Source of the DNA: Streptomyces sp. 7-21
GTDB lineage: Bacteria; Actinomycetota; Actinomycetes; Streptomycetales; Streptomycetaceae
Assembly (NCBI RefSeq): GCF_016741785.1
Contig: NZ_JAERRL010000005.1
Coordinates: forward strand, 248,001-312,000
Length of the DNA stretch: 64,000 nt
Reading direction: 5' to 3'
The notes under the pieces were generated by a model. The model was not told where the DNA came from. It searched no databases and saw only the letters and a list, made by a program, of their open reading frames with translations. Made by a program: the position numbers and the translations under genes. Position 1 is the first letter of the stretch, and each line of letters starts with the position of its first letter. Below are positions 55,155-63,634 of the stretch, piece after piece.

Positions 55155-55718
55155 TCAGTGCTCGTTTTTCGCGCTTTCATGACCAGGTGTGCTGAAACAG
55201 GCGGACACCAGCGAGACGTGCAGTCGTGGGTCGTCACTGTCCGGGCCGATGAGTGAGACGTGAGCCGCGTACTCCAGGGTGCGGTTTTCGAAGAGTACGA
55301 CGGGCTGGCGGTCAGGGCTGTCGGCCCTTCGGTCCTCGATGATCTCCCAGCCCTGTCGGGGCAGTTCCCTCCGGAGGTTGTCGAGCCCTTCCTCCAGCTT
55401 CGCCGTCGGCAGCCCGTAGATGGACCAGGGATGCCGCATGAGGAACAGCCGGTCGTTACCGGTGGCCCGGTCGTTCCCCGGGCAGTCACTCACTCCCGGG
55501 CCGGGCTCGGTGACCTCGCCGCGGATGCCCGCCGCGTCCAGGATCGCGCTGGAGATCTCTGCCGCCTCCTGTCGCCCCTCGTCTGCTGACTTGATCGCTG
55601 GAGGATCCTCTTCCCGGGCTTCCGTGCTGTCCATAAAACCACAACCTGACATAAGAAAGAGAAGTAAGAGGGCGATCCTGCCCTTATGAGGTCTCACTGC
55701 GTCATCCGTTCGTGGCAT
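55155..55718 (-). CDS. Putative lipoprotein with a TTA codon
   Basis: A 187-residue protein with a lipoprotein signal: basic MPRTDDAVRPHKGR, hydrophobic IALLLLFL and lipobox LMSGC (Cys26). The mature part is soluble and hydrophilic with no known domain. Codon 18 is TTA (55665-55667), so translation in Streptomyces would depend on the bldA tRNA. Nearby codons such as CTT, TCA, GGT and TTT are unlike the rest of the window, which suggests a recently acquired or weakly expressed gene. Its start overlaps the 3' end of the degenerate DUF1023 gene by 17 bases, a pairing seen in other Streptomyces. Confidence 0.75.
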   Translation of the reverse strand: MPRTDDAVRPHKGRIALLLLFLMSGCGFMDSTEAREEDPPAIKSADEGRQEAAEISSAILDAAGIRGEVTEPGPGVSDCPGNDRATGNDRLFLMRHPWSIYGLPTAKLEEGLDNLRRELPRQGWEIIEDRRADSPDRQPVVLFENRTLEYAAHVSLIGPDSDDPRLHVSLVSACFSTPGHESAKNEH

Positions 55719-56193
55719 CGTCGTAGTTCCCGACGATCACGCGCGCCTGGTTGAGCAGGCTCTTGCTTCCTGGTTTCCAGTAATCGGTGGTCGCGATACG
55801 GCCTGGTTCCAGAGCTGCGGCTCCGATGACCGTGCTGCCGTAGCTGTGGCCGACCAGCGTGGTATGGCTGGCGTCGGGGCCGCCTTGTGCCACGGAGAGT
55901 CCGTCGAGGAAACTGTTCAGGGCTGGGGCGGCGTCCCGGGCATAGTGCTCGAAGGGGGCGTCACGGATTGCACTATCGGGAGCGTCGTAGCCTAGCCAGG
56001 TGATGGGGGAAACCGTGCCGCTTGTAAGGACGCTGTGGGTCCTTGCCAGCTCGCCGTTCCTCGGAGCGGAAGTCCCGCACTAAGCCGTCGACACCCTCAG
56101 CCTGGCCGTCAGCGAAGTCAGCAACGCGCCGTAGCTCCCCCGGTGCTGATGCCAAGATCCGCCGCAGCACCGCTGTCCGTTCCGTTAACGCGC
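55702..56193 (-). pseudogene. Decayed DUF1023-type alpha/beta hydrolase
   Basis: Two frames hold remnants of one gene. The 3' part, starting around 56036, reads THSVLTSGTVSPITWLGYDAP, then APFEHYARDAAPALNSFLDGL and the nucleophile elbow TTLVGHSYGSTVIGAAAL, and jumps directly to the family C-terminus TDYWKPGSKSLLNQARVIVG. The middle of the hydrolase domain is therefore missing. The 5' part (ERTAVLRRILASAPGELRRVADFADGQAEGV and on to about 56040) lies in another frame with a TTA codon at 56081-56083. No start-to-stop reading frame spans both. It precedes the lipoprotein gene. Confidence 0.75.
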
Positions 56194-56204
56194 ATCGTTC
56201 AACT

Positions 56205-56283
56205 CCTCCCCAGCCGTGCCACGGGGTGCGCTCCCTCGCACTCCCGTGCCGGCACGGGAGAGATTGTGGCACGGCCGGGGAGG
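56205..56283 (-). terminator. Nested dyad terminator after dnaE
   Basis: An outer stem pairs 56205-56222 with 56266-56283 (17 of 18 positions). Inside lies a perfect 20-base palindrome CTCCCGTGCC/GGCACGGGAG (56241-56260). It begins 10 bases behind the dnaE stop and would form a branched hairpin in the transcript. Confidence 0.8.
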
Positions 56284-56292
56284 GGAAGAGGG

Positions 56293-59200
56293 TCAGGCGG
56301 CGATGCCGGCCCAGGCGGACTGGCCGAAACTGCCCTTGATCTCGGAAGCGATGTGCTCCGGGTTGACCAGGAAGCCCAGCTCGTAGACGACCGTCTTCTC
56401 GCGGCCCTCGACCTTCAGGCGGACGGGGGAGTCGCCCGGGTGGGCGCTCAGGGTCCGCTTGAGCTCGCCGACGACCTCCGGGTTGATGCGGTGCTCCGGC
56501 AGCACGAGGACGACGGGAGGCATGCCGCCGTGCTCGGCGGCCGAGATGTCCAGCGCCGTGATCTCCTGGCCGAAGACGCTGATGCTGCTGTCCCGCTCGT
56601 TCAGTCGCCCGCGCACGGAGATGACGTTGTCGTCGACCAGCTCGTGCTGCACCAGGGCGTAGGTCTTGGGGAAGAACAGCACGTCCACGCTGGCGTCACG
56701 GTCGGCGAGCGTGACGATCGCCCACGGGTCGCCCTGCTTGTTGATCCGCCGGTCGATGGCGCTGATCAGGCCGGAGAGCCTGACCTCGCCCTCGGTGCGG
56801 CCGGAGGCCAGCAGCTCCGCGATGGAGGTGTCGCGGTTGCGGGCCAGGATGTGCTCGGCCCCGTCCAGCGGGTGGGAGGAGACGTACAGGCCGAGCATCT
56901 CGCGCTCCAGCGCGAGCTTCGTCTTGCGGTTCCACTCCTGGTCGCTGATGGGGAAGTCCAGGCCCATGGCCGGGCTGTCGTCCTCGCCCGTGTCCATCGA
57001 GCCGAACAGGTCGTCCTGGCCAATGGCCTGCTGCTTCTTGATCGGGATGACGGCGTCGATCGCCGTCTCGTGGATGTCGCACAGCCCCTTGCGGGTGTGG
57101 CCGAGGGAGTCGAACGCGCCGGCCTTGATGAGGGAGTCGATGGTGCGCTTGTTGCACACCGTGAGCTCCGACTTCTCGAGGAAGTCCGCGAACGACGTGT
57201 ACTTGCCCTTGCGCTTGCGGGTCTCGACCAGGGACTCGATCACGTTGGCGCCGACGTTGCGCACGGACTGGAGGCCGAAGCGGACGTCGTCGCCGACGGC
57301 CGAGAAGTCGGCCACCGACTCGTTGATGTCGGGGGAGAGCACCCGCACGCCCATCTTCCGCGCCTCGGCGAGGTACAGGGCGGCCTTGTCCTTGTCGTTG
57401 TCCGTGGACGTCAGCAGCGCGGCCATGAACTCGGCCGGGTAGTTGGCCTTCAGGTACGCGGTCCAGTAGGACACCATGCCGTAGCAGACGGTGTGCGACT
57501 TGTTGAACGCGTAGCCGGAGAAGGGGACCAGCACGTCCCACACCGCCTGGATCGCCTCGTCCGAGTAGCCGTTCTTCCGGCAGCCCTCCCGGAACGGGAC
57601 GAACTCCTTGGCCAGCACCTCGGGCTTCTTCTTGCCCATGGCGCGGCGGAGCAGGTCGGCCTGGCCGAGGCTGTAACCGGCCAGGATCTGCGCGGCCTTC
57701 TGCACCTGCTCCTGGTAGACGATCAGGCCGTAAGTCGGCTCGAGCACCTCGCGCAGCGGCTCCTCCACCTCCGGGTGGATCGGCTCGATCTCCTGCTGCC
57801 CGTTCTTGCGCAGGGCGTAGTTGGTGTGCGAGCCGACGCCCATGGGGCCGGGCCGGTACAGCGCGAGCACGGCGGAGATGTCGTCGAAGCAGTCCGGCTT
57901 CATCAGCCGCAGCAGGGAGCGCATCGGGCCGCCATCGAGCTGGAACACGCCGAGCGTGTCGCCCCGGGCCAGCAGGTCGAACGTCTTCTTGTCGTCCAGC
58001 GGGATGTCGGCCGTGTTGATCTCGATGCCGCGGTTTTCCTTGATCAGCTGGATGGCGTGATCGATGACGCCCAGGTTCCGCAGGCCCAGGAAGTCCATCT
58101 TGATCAGGCCCATCTCCTCGCACTGCGGGTACGAGAAGCCGGTGATGATCACGCCGTCCCGGTCCCGCTTGTGCATCGGGATCAGGTCGAGCAGCGGGGT
58201 GCGCGAGAGGATCACGGCGGCGGCGTGGACGCCCGTGCCGCGGATGAGGCCCTCGATGCCGCGGGCGGTGTCGAGGACCTTCTTGACGTCCGGCTCGTTC
58301 TCGTACATCTGCCGGACCTCGGCCGCCTCGTTGTAGCGGGGGTGCTCGGGGTCGAAGATGCCGGAGAGCGGGATGCTCTTGCCCATCACGTCCGGCGGCA
58401 TCGCCTTGGTGATGCGGTCGGACATGGAGAACGGGTAGCCGAGGATGCGCGCGGCGTCCTTCACGGCGGCCTTGGCCTTGATGGTGCCGAAGGTGTTGAC
58501 CTGCGCGGTGTACTCGGTGCCGTAACGCTCGCTCAGGTAGCGGACCATGACATCGCGCTGGCGGTCGTCGAAGTCGATGTCGACGTCCGGCGGGTTGATG
58601 CGCTCGGGGTTGAGGAAGCGCTCGAAGAGCAGGCCGTGGCGGAGCGGGTCGACCTCGGTGATGCCCGTCAGGTAGGCGACCAGGGAACCGGCCGCCGAGC
58701 CGCGGCCGGGGCCGACCGGGACGCCGTTCTCGCGCGCGTAGCGGCAGATGTCGGCGACCACGAGGAAGTAGGAGTCGAAGCCCATCGGCGTGATGACGCC
58801 CAGCTCCGTCTCCAGGCGCTCGCGGACCTCCGGCGGCGGGTTGTCGCCGTAGCGCTTCTTCAGGCCGCGCTCGCACTCCTTGCGCAGCCAGCTCGCCTGG
58901 GTCTCGCCCTCGGGCACGTCGAACTGCGGCATCTGGTCGACGTAGGCGAAGACCTCCTCGTACGACTCGACCATCTCCGCGACGCGCAGGGTGTTGTCGC
59001 AGGCCTCGGGGAGATCGCGGAAGAGCGCGCGCATCTCCTCGGGGGTCTTGATGTAGTAGCCGGAGCCGTTGAACTTGAACCGGTTCGGGTCGGCCTTCGT
59101 CTTGCCAACGCCGACGCACAGCAGGCTGTCGTGGGCGTCAGCCTGGTCCTCGGTGACGTAGTGCGAGTCGTTGGTCGCCAGCAGCGGGATGTCCAGCTCC

Positions 59201-59850
59201 TTGGCGATCTTCAGCAGATCCTGGCGGACCTCGCGCTCGATGTCGATGCCGTGGTCCATCAGCTCCAGGAAGTAGTTCTCCTTGCCGAAGATGTCCTGGT
59301 ATGTCGCGGCCGCCTTCAGCGCCTCGTCGTACTGGCCCAGGCGCAGCCGGGTCTGGACCTCACCGGAGGGGCAGCCGGTGGTGGCGATGATGCCCTCGGA
59401 GTACTGCGAGATCAGCTCGCGGTCCATGCGGGGCTTGCCGTAGTAGCCCTCGAACGAGGCGAGCGAGGAGAGCCGGAACAGGTTCCGCAGCCCACGCGCG
59501 TTCTTCGCCCACATCGTCATGTGGGTGAACCGGCCGCCGCCGGAGACGTCCTTGCTCCCCTCGCCGTCCTCGGAGACGGCCCGCTTGCCGCCCGGGCCCC
59601 AGAAGACTGGCTTCTTCACGAAGCGCGACTCGGGCGCGACGTACGCCTCGATGCCGATGATCGGCTTCACGCCCGTCTTCTTGGAGATGTCGAAGAACTC
59701 ATACGCGCCGAACATGTTCCCGTGGTCGCTCATCGCGATGGCGGGCATGCCCTGGCGCTCCGCTTCGGCGAACAGCTTGCTGTTCTTGGCAGCTCCGTCG
59801 AGCATCGAGTACTCGGTGTGAACATGCAGGTGAACGAAGCTGTCAGCCAT
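56293..59850 (-). CDS. dnaE: DNA polymerase III alpha subunit
   Basis: An 1185-residue replicative polymerase (DnaE1 type). The N-terminal PHP domain begins FVHLHVHTEYSMLDGA. The polymerase active-site aspartates lie in PPDVDIDFDDRQRD, preceded by GPGRGSAAGSLVAYLTGIT. Helix-hairpin-helix and OB domains follow (IRLSGLISAIDRRINKQG region), ending in ASEIKGSFGQ. ATG 59850 (MADSFVHL) is chosen; the frame to 59925 has no family support. GAGGAG lies 10 bases before the start. The gene appears to be transcribed alone with a strong terminator. Confidence 0.96.
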   Translation of the reverse strand: MADSFVHLHVHTEYSMLDGAAKNSKLFAEAERQGMPAIAMSDHGNMFGAYEFFDISKKTGVKPIIGIEAYVAPESRFVKKPVFWGPGGKRAVSEDGEGSKDVSGGGRFTHMTMWAKNARGLRNLFRLSSLASFEGYYGKPRMDRELISQYSEGIIATTGCPSGEVQTRLRLGQYDEALKAAATYQDIFGKENYFLELMDHGIDIEREVRQDLLKIAKELDIPLLATNDSHYVTEDQADAHDSLLCVGVGKTKADPNRFKFNGSGYYIKTPEEMRALFRDLPEACDNTLRVAEMVESYEEVFAYVDQMPQFDVPEGETQASWLRKECERGLKKRYGDNPPPEVRERLETELGVITPMGFDSYFLVVADICRYARENGVPVGPGRGSAAGSLVAYLTGITEVDPLRHGLLFERFLNPERINPPDVDIDFDDRQRDVMVRYLSERYGTEYTAQVNTFGTIKAKAAVKDAARILGYPFSMSDRITKAMPPDVMGKSIPLSGIFDPEHPRYNEAAEVRQMYENEPDVKKVLDTARGIEGLIRGTGVHAAAVILSRTPLLDLIPMHKRDRDGVIITGFSYPQCEEMGLIKMDFLGLRNLGVIDHAIQLIKENRGIEINTADIPLDDKKTFDLLARGDTLGVFQLDGGPMRSLLRLMKPDCFDDISAVLALYRPGPMGVGSHTNYALRKNGQQEIEPIHPEVEEPLREVLEPTYGLIVYQEQVQKAAQILAGYSLGQADLLRRAMGKKKPEVLAKEFVPFREGCRKNGYSDEAIQAVWDVLVPFSGYAFNKSHTVCYGMVSYWTAYLKANYPAEFMAALLTSTDNDKDKAALYLAEARKMGVRVLSPDINESVADFSAVGDDVRFGLQSVRNVGANVIESLVETRKRKGKYTSFADFLEKSELTVCNKRTIDSLIKAGAFDSLGHTRKGLCDIHETAIDAVIPIKKQQAIGQDDLFGSMDTGEDDSPAMGLDFPISDQEWNRKTKLALEREMLGLYVSSHPLDGAEHILARNRDTSIAELLASGRTEGEVRLSGLISAIDRRINKQGDPWAIVTLADRDASVDVLFFPKTYALVQHELVDDNVISVRGRLNERDSSISVFGQEITALDISAAEHGGMPPVVLVLPEHRINPEVVGELKRTLSAHPGDSPVRLKVEGREKTVVYELGFLVNPEHIASEIKGSFGQSAWAGIAA

Positions 59851-60061
59851 GTGGCGAGGGCTCCTCGTGAATGGTTCACAGGGGATACGCGGAAATGAGG
59901 AGACCCACCCTAACGCGCGGGACACGGGCTGACGGGGGCGGCTGGCGGGGCGTCAGGGGCCGCTGCGGCAACGGCTGCCGGGAGCCCTTGGCGGCAGCCG
60001 GGGCGGAGCCAGAGATGTGACGTGCGTCATGTCGAGTCGGGGGTGCGCCAGGCAGCGCGCA

Positions 60062-60103
60062 CGCCAGCGGGCGCGCTCCGTGCCACGAGCGCGCCCGCTG
60101 GCG
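60062..60103 (-). terminator. 17-bp terminator hairpin behind the small basic protein gene
   Basis: CGCCAGCGGGCGCGCTC (60062-60078) pairs perfectly with 60087-60103 around an 8-base loop. It lies 20 bases past the stop of the 49-residue gene and ahead of dnaE on the same strand. Confidence 0.82.
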
Positions 60104-60123
60104 GCGGTAACGGACGCCGCCGG

Positions 60124-60273
60124 TCAGTTGTGGCCGAACCGCCGCTGTCGCTTGCGCGGCATGTCGGCCGGCGTCGCGGTGGTGCGCGGCGGGCTGGGCG
60201 CGGGAGCGGGCTGCTCACGCGGGGGCGCGGGAGCGGGTGACTGCCGGCGGTCGCGGTTCTTGTTCTTTGCCAT
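60124..60273 (-). CDS. Conserved small basic protein (MAKNKNRD...RFGHN)
   Basis: A 49-residue protein beginning MAKNKNRDRRQ and ending RKRQRRFGHN, with a Pro/Ala/Thr-rich middle. Both ends match small proteins of unknown function that recur in Streptomyces genomes, as far as I can recall. The very basic ends and disorder-prone middle suggest nucleic acid or ribosome contact, which is a guess. ATG 60273 follows AAGGAGG at 6 bases, an ideal ribosome binding site. A dedicated terminator follows. A longer frame from 60312 is less likely. Confidence 0.8.
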   Translation of the reverse strand: MAKNKNRDRRQSPAPAPPREQPAPAPSPPRTTATPADMPRKRQRRFGHN

Positions 60274-60454
60274 CTTCGCCTCCTTGCGGCCTCCTTGGGA
60301 CGAGGATCGCATCTGCTCGCATAGTTCGCATGTCGGATAATGAGGGCAGCCGACTCGCCACGCCGAAGATCGAGTTGGGGCAGATAAGAACCGGCTGGTC
60401 GGGCAGACTCATGAAAATGCCCGAGGGGCGAGGCCTGGCGAAAGAAGGTGCATC

Positions 60455-61672
60455 GTGGACCGCTGCGTCGTCCTGGTGGACGCCGGTTACCTGCTGGGCG
60501 CCGCCGCCAGCCTGCTGGCCGGCGAGCCGTCCCGGCCGCGCATCACCGTTGACCACGCCGCGCTGATCCAGGGGCTGCGCGAGCGGGCCGAAGAGGAGAC
60601 CGGGCGGGGCCTGCTGCGCATCTACTGGTTCGACGGCGCCCCCGACCGCGTCCCCCAGCCCGAGCACCGGCGGCTGCGTGTCATGCCACGCGTCACCGTG
60701 CGGCTCGGCGCCCTCACCCGCAGCGACGGGCGCTGGGCGCAGAAGGGCGTGGACGCCGCCATGCACGCCGAACTCACCGAGCTCGCACGCAACCGCGCCT
60801 GCGCCGACATCGTCCTCGTCACCGGCGACGGCGACCTGCTGCCCGGCCTGATGTCCGCCAAGGAACACGGCGTCGCCGTGCACCTGTGGGCGGTGCAGGC
60901 GGCCGACGGCGACTACAACCAGTCCGAGGACCTCGTCGCCGAGGCCGATGAGCGGCGCGTGCTCGACCGGGCCTGGATCACCCGCGCCGTCCGCCTCAGC
61001 GAGCCGCCCGCCGCGTCCCCCCACCCGGAACCCCGTTCCGAGATCGCCGCCATCCTGGCCGCGCCGCCGCCCGAGCCCGCCCCGGCCCGGCCCGCCGTCC
61101 ACCCGGCCCCGAGCCGGAACGGCACCACCCCGCCCCGGCCGCCCGCCGCGTGCGCGGCGCCCGCCGGCCGCGACAGCGCCCCCGGCGGCCACAAGACCGT
61201 GCCCACCCCCAAGGACCTCGCCACGCTGGGATCCCGCCCGCCGCAGCCGGAGCCCGAGCCCACCGCCACGCTGCGCTGGTCATCCGACCGCGGCTGGGTC
61301 GACCGGGGCGTGCCGGAGGAGTCACCCGAGGCGGCGGCGCTGCCGATGCTCTCCGAACTCACCTCACCCGAACAGCGCTGGGCCGACCGCGAGGAGGACA
61401 TCACGGCCGTCAGCGGCGATCCGTTCGAGGTCGGGCAGGTCTTCGCCCGCCGCTGGGCCGAGCGCCTCACCACCCCCGCCCACCTGGCCCAGCTGGCCGG
61501 CCAGTACCCCCGCATCCCGCACCGCATCGACGGCGAGCTGCTGCGCTACGCGGCCCGCTTCGGCCTGCTGTCACACAAGGACGACCAGCTCGACGAGCGC
61601 GACCGGTACGCCATCCGGGCCGGCTTCTGGCGGGAGGTTGACGCCAGGACCGGCACCGAACGCGCCTCCTGA
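60455..61672 (+). CDS. NYN-domain (PIN-like) protein
   Basis: A 405-residue protein. The NYN/PIN-like nuclease domain (residues 1-170) starts CVVLVDAGYLLG with Asp9 and continues with Asp60 (YWFDGAPDR), KGVDAAMHAEL (Asp100) and VTGDGDLLPGL (Asp125, Asp127), the acidic cluster expected for metal-dependent RNases. A Pro-rich linker (about 185-250) leads to a C-terminal domain (about 300-400) with RWADREEDI, FARRWAERL and RIDGELLRYAARFGLLSHKDDQLDERDRYAIRAGFW (in parts), unlike any family I can name. GTG 60455 follows GAAAGAAGG. The target RNA is unknown. Confidence 0.85.
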   Translation: MDRCVVLVDAGYLLGAAASLLAGEPSRPRITVDHAALIQGLRERAEEETGRGLLRIYWFDGAPDRVPQPEHRRLRVMPRVTVRLGALTRSDGRWAQKGVDAAMHAELTELARNRACADIVLVTGDGDLLPGLMSAKEHGVAVHLWAVQAADGDYNQSEDLVAEADERRVLDRAWITRAVRLSEPPAASPHPEPRSEIAAILAAPPPEPAPARPAVHPAPSRNGTTPPRPPAACAAPAGRDSAPGGHKTVPTPKDLATLGSRPPQPEPEPTATLRWSSDRGWVDRGVPEESPEAAALPMLSELTSPEQRWADREEDITAVSGDPFEVGQVFARRWAERLTTPAHLAQLAGQYPRIPHRIDGELLRYAARFGLLSHKDDQLDERDRYAIRAGFWREVDARTGTERAS

Positions 61673-61742
61673 CGGTGGTCCGGCCCGCCCCGCGGGCCCG
61701 GCGGAGCCAACCCCCGCTGCCCGCGCGCGGCGGCCGGCCACG

Positions 61743-61757
61743 TAGGCTCGGCTGCCG
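61743..61757 (+). promoter_or_regulatory. -10 element, leaderless start of the ABC operon
   Basis: TAGGCT (61743-61748) lies 8 bases before GTG 61757. No ribosome binding site lies in between. Confidence 0.55.
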
Positions 61758-62785
61758 TGCCCACTTCCACCGCGCGGGCCGGGCAGCAGGCCAACGACCG
61801 CACCGCGCCGCCCGGCACGGCCGCCGAGGCGGCCTTCACCGTGCGCGGACTCGTCAAGACCTACCGCGGCAAGCGGGGCACCGAGCCGGTGACGGCCAGC
61901 GACGGCGTGCACCTCGACGTCGCCCGGGGCGAGATCTTCGGCCTGCTCGGCCCGAACGGTGCCGGCAAGACCACGCTCGTCAAGCAGCTCACCGGGCTGC
62001 TGCGCCCCGACGCGGGCAGCATCACGCTGCTCGGTCACGACCTGGTGCGCCACCCCCGCCGGGCCGCCCGCCTGCTGGCCTACCTCGGGCAGGAGTCCAC
62101 GGCGCTGGATGAGCTGACCGTCGCCCTCGCCGCCGAGACCACCGCGCGGCTGCGCGGCCTGGCCGCGCCCGCCGCCCGCCGCGAGCGGGACGAGGTCCTC
62201 GACGAGCTGGGCCTGGCGCCGCTGGCCTCCCGCCCGCTCAAGCGCCTCTCCGGCGGCCAGCGGCGGCTGGCCTGCGTCGCCGCCGCGCTGACCGGCGGGC
62301 GGCCCGTGCTCGTGCTCGACGAGCCCACCGCCAACATGGACCCCGTCGCCCGCCGCGCCGTGTGGGCCGCCATCGACCGGCGCCGCGCCGAGCACGGCAC
62401 CACCGTCCTGCTCGTCACCCACAACGTCCTGGAGGCCGAGACCGTGCTCGACCGGGTCGCCGTGCTCGACGCCGGACGGGTCATCGCCTGCGACACCCCC
62501 GGCGGCCTGAAGGCCCTCGTCGGCACCGACGTGCGCCTCGACCTCGTCTGGCGCGCCGATCCGCCCGGCGACGAGCCCGCGCTGGCCGCCCTGCGCGCCG
62601 CCGCCGACGTCAGCGGCCGCCGCTGGACGCTGCGGCTGCCGCCCGAGGAGGCCCGGGCCGCCGTCACCACCGTCACCCAGGGACCGGCGTTCGCCGCGCT
62701 GGACGACTTCACGCTCGCCACCCCGAGCCTGGAGGACGTCTACCTGGCGCTCGGCGGCCGCGGCACCGGGCTGGTGCGCTCATGA
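61757..62785 (+). CDS. ABC transporter ATP-binding protein (ABC-2 exporter)
   Basis: A 342-residue ATPase driving an ABC-2 type exporter with the next gene. Walker A is GPNGAGKT (65-72), the signature LSGGQRRLA, Walker B VLVLDEPTANMD and the H-loop VLLVTHN. The C-terminal extension (about 255-342) is typical of multidrug or daunorubicin-like exporters. GTG 61757 sits behind a -10 hexamer. The stop overlaps the permease start by four bases. The cargo is unknown. Confidence 0.92.
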   Translation: MPTSTARAGQQANDRTAPPGTAAEAAFTVRGLVKTYRGKRGTEPVTASDGVHLDVARGEIFGLLGPNGAGKTTLVKQLTGLLRPDAGSITLLGHDLVRHPRRAARLLAYLGQESTALDELTVALAAETTARLRGLAAPAARRERDEVLDELGLAPLASRPLKRLSGGQRRLACVAAALTGGRPVLVLDEPTANMDPVARRAVWAAIDRRRAEHGTTVLLVTHNVLEAETVLDRVAVLDAGRVIACDTPGGLKALVGTDVRLDLVWRADPPGDEPALAALRAAADVSGRRWTLRLPPEEARAAVTTVTQGPAFAALDDFTLATPSLEDVYLALGGRGTGLVRS

Positions 62786-63555
62786 CCGCCCCGCTCGCGC
62801 CGCCCGCCCGGCTGTGGCCCGCGCTCGCCGCGGTCTACCGCGCCCAGCTCTCCCGCGCCCGCGTCGCCCGCATCCCGCTGCTGTTCGTCGCGACGTTCCA
62901 GTCCCTGGGAATCATGGTCCTGATGCGCGGCGTCGTGGACGGAGGCGGCGGCGCCGACGCGGACGAGGCCCGTGCCGTCGTGGCCGGGTCGGCCGTGCTC
63001 GTCGTCGCCTTCGTCGCCCTCAACCTCCTCGCCCAGTACTTCGGGCAGCTGCGCGCCACCGGCGGGCTCGACCACTACGCCACGCTGCCCGTGCCCGCCG
63101 CTGCCGTGGCGCTGGGGACGGCCGCCGCCTACGCCTCGTTCACCGTGCCCGGCGTGCTCGTCACCGCCCTGGCCGGCGGCCTGCTGTACCAGCTGCCGCT
63201 GGGCGGGATCTGGGTGGCGCTCGCCGTCGTCCCCCTGGCCGGCGCGGCGCTCGCCGGGCTCGGCGCCGCGCTCGGTCTGCTCGCGCCGCGTGCGGAGCTC
63301 GCCACACTGTGCGGGCAGATCGGCATGTCGGCCGCCCTGCTCCTGGGCGTGCTGCCCGCCGCCAGCCTGCCCGGGCCGGTGCGCTGGCTGCGCGACCTGC
63401 TGCCGTCCACCTACGGCGTGGAAGCGCTCGCCGGGGCGCTGCGGCCCCGCCCGGACTGGGGCTCCATCGCCGCCAATCTCGGCGTCTGCGCGGCCGTCGG
63501 CGCCGCCGCCCTCGCGCTCGCGACCTGGGCCTACCGCCGCGCCGCGCGGCGCTAG
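62782..63555 (+). CDS. ABC-2 type transporter permease
   Basis: A 257-residue membrane protein with six hydrophobic segments, partner of the ATPase upstream. It has the layout of ABC-2 permeases, with a central region LNLLAQYFGQLRATGGLDHYATLPV and PSTYGVEALAGALRP before the last helix. ATG 62782 overlaps the previous stop as ATGA, so translation is coupled. The larger frame from 62362 is an ATPase shadow. Confidence 0.9.
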   Translation: MTAPLAPPARLWPALAAVYRAQLSRARVARIPLLFVATFQSLGIMVLMRGVVDGGGGADADEARAVVAGSAVLVVAFVALNLLAQYFGQLRATGGLDHYATLPVPAAAVALGTAAAYASFTVPGVLVTALAGGLLYQLPLGGIWVALAVVPLAGAALAGLGAALGLLAPRAELATLCGQIGMSAALLLGVLPAASLPGPVRWLRDLLPSTYGVEALAGALRPRPDWGSIAANLGVCAAVGAAALALATWAYRRAARR

Positions 63556-63621
63556 GGCCGCGCGCACGGCCACGCTCAGCCGAACGGCCGTCCCAGGCAC
63601 CGAACACACGCCCGCACCTGG

Positions 63622-63634
63622 CAGGATGACCGGG
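63622..63634 (+). promoter_or_regulatory. -10 element, leaderless start
   Basis: CAGGAT (63622-63627) stands 6 bases before GTG 63634 of the DUF2567 gene. Confidence 0.45.

Noticed and set aside
55973..56272. A separate 99-residue gene on the minus strand
   Set aside because: It shares its downstream half with the DUF1023 remnant in another frame and has no start signal, so it is treated as part of the pseudogene.
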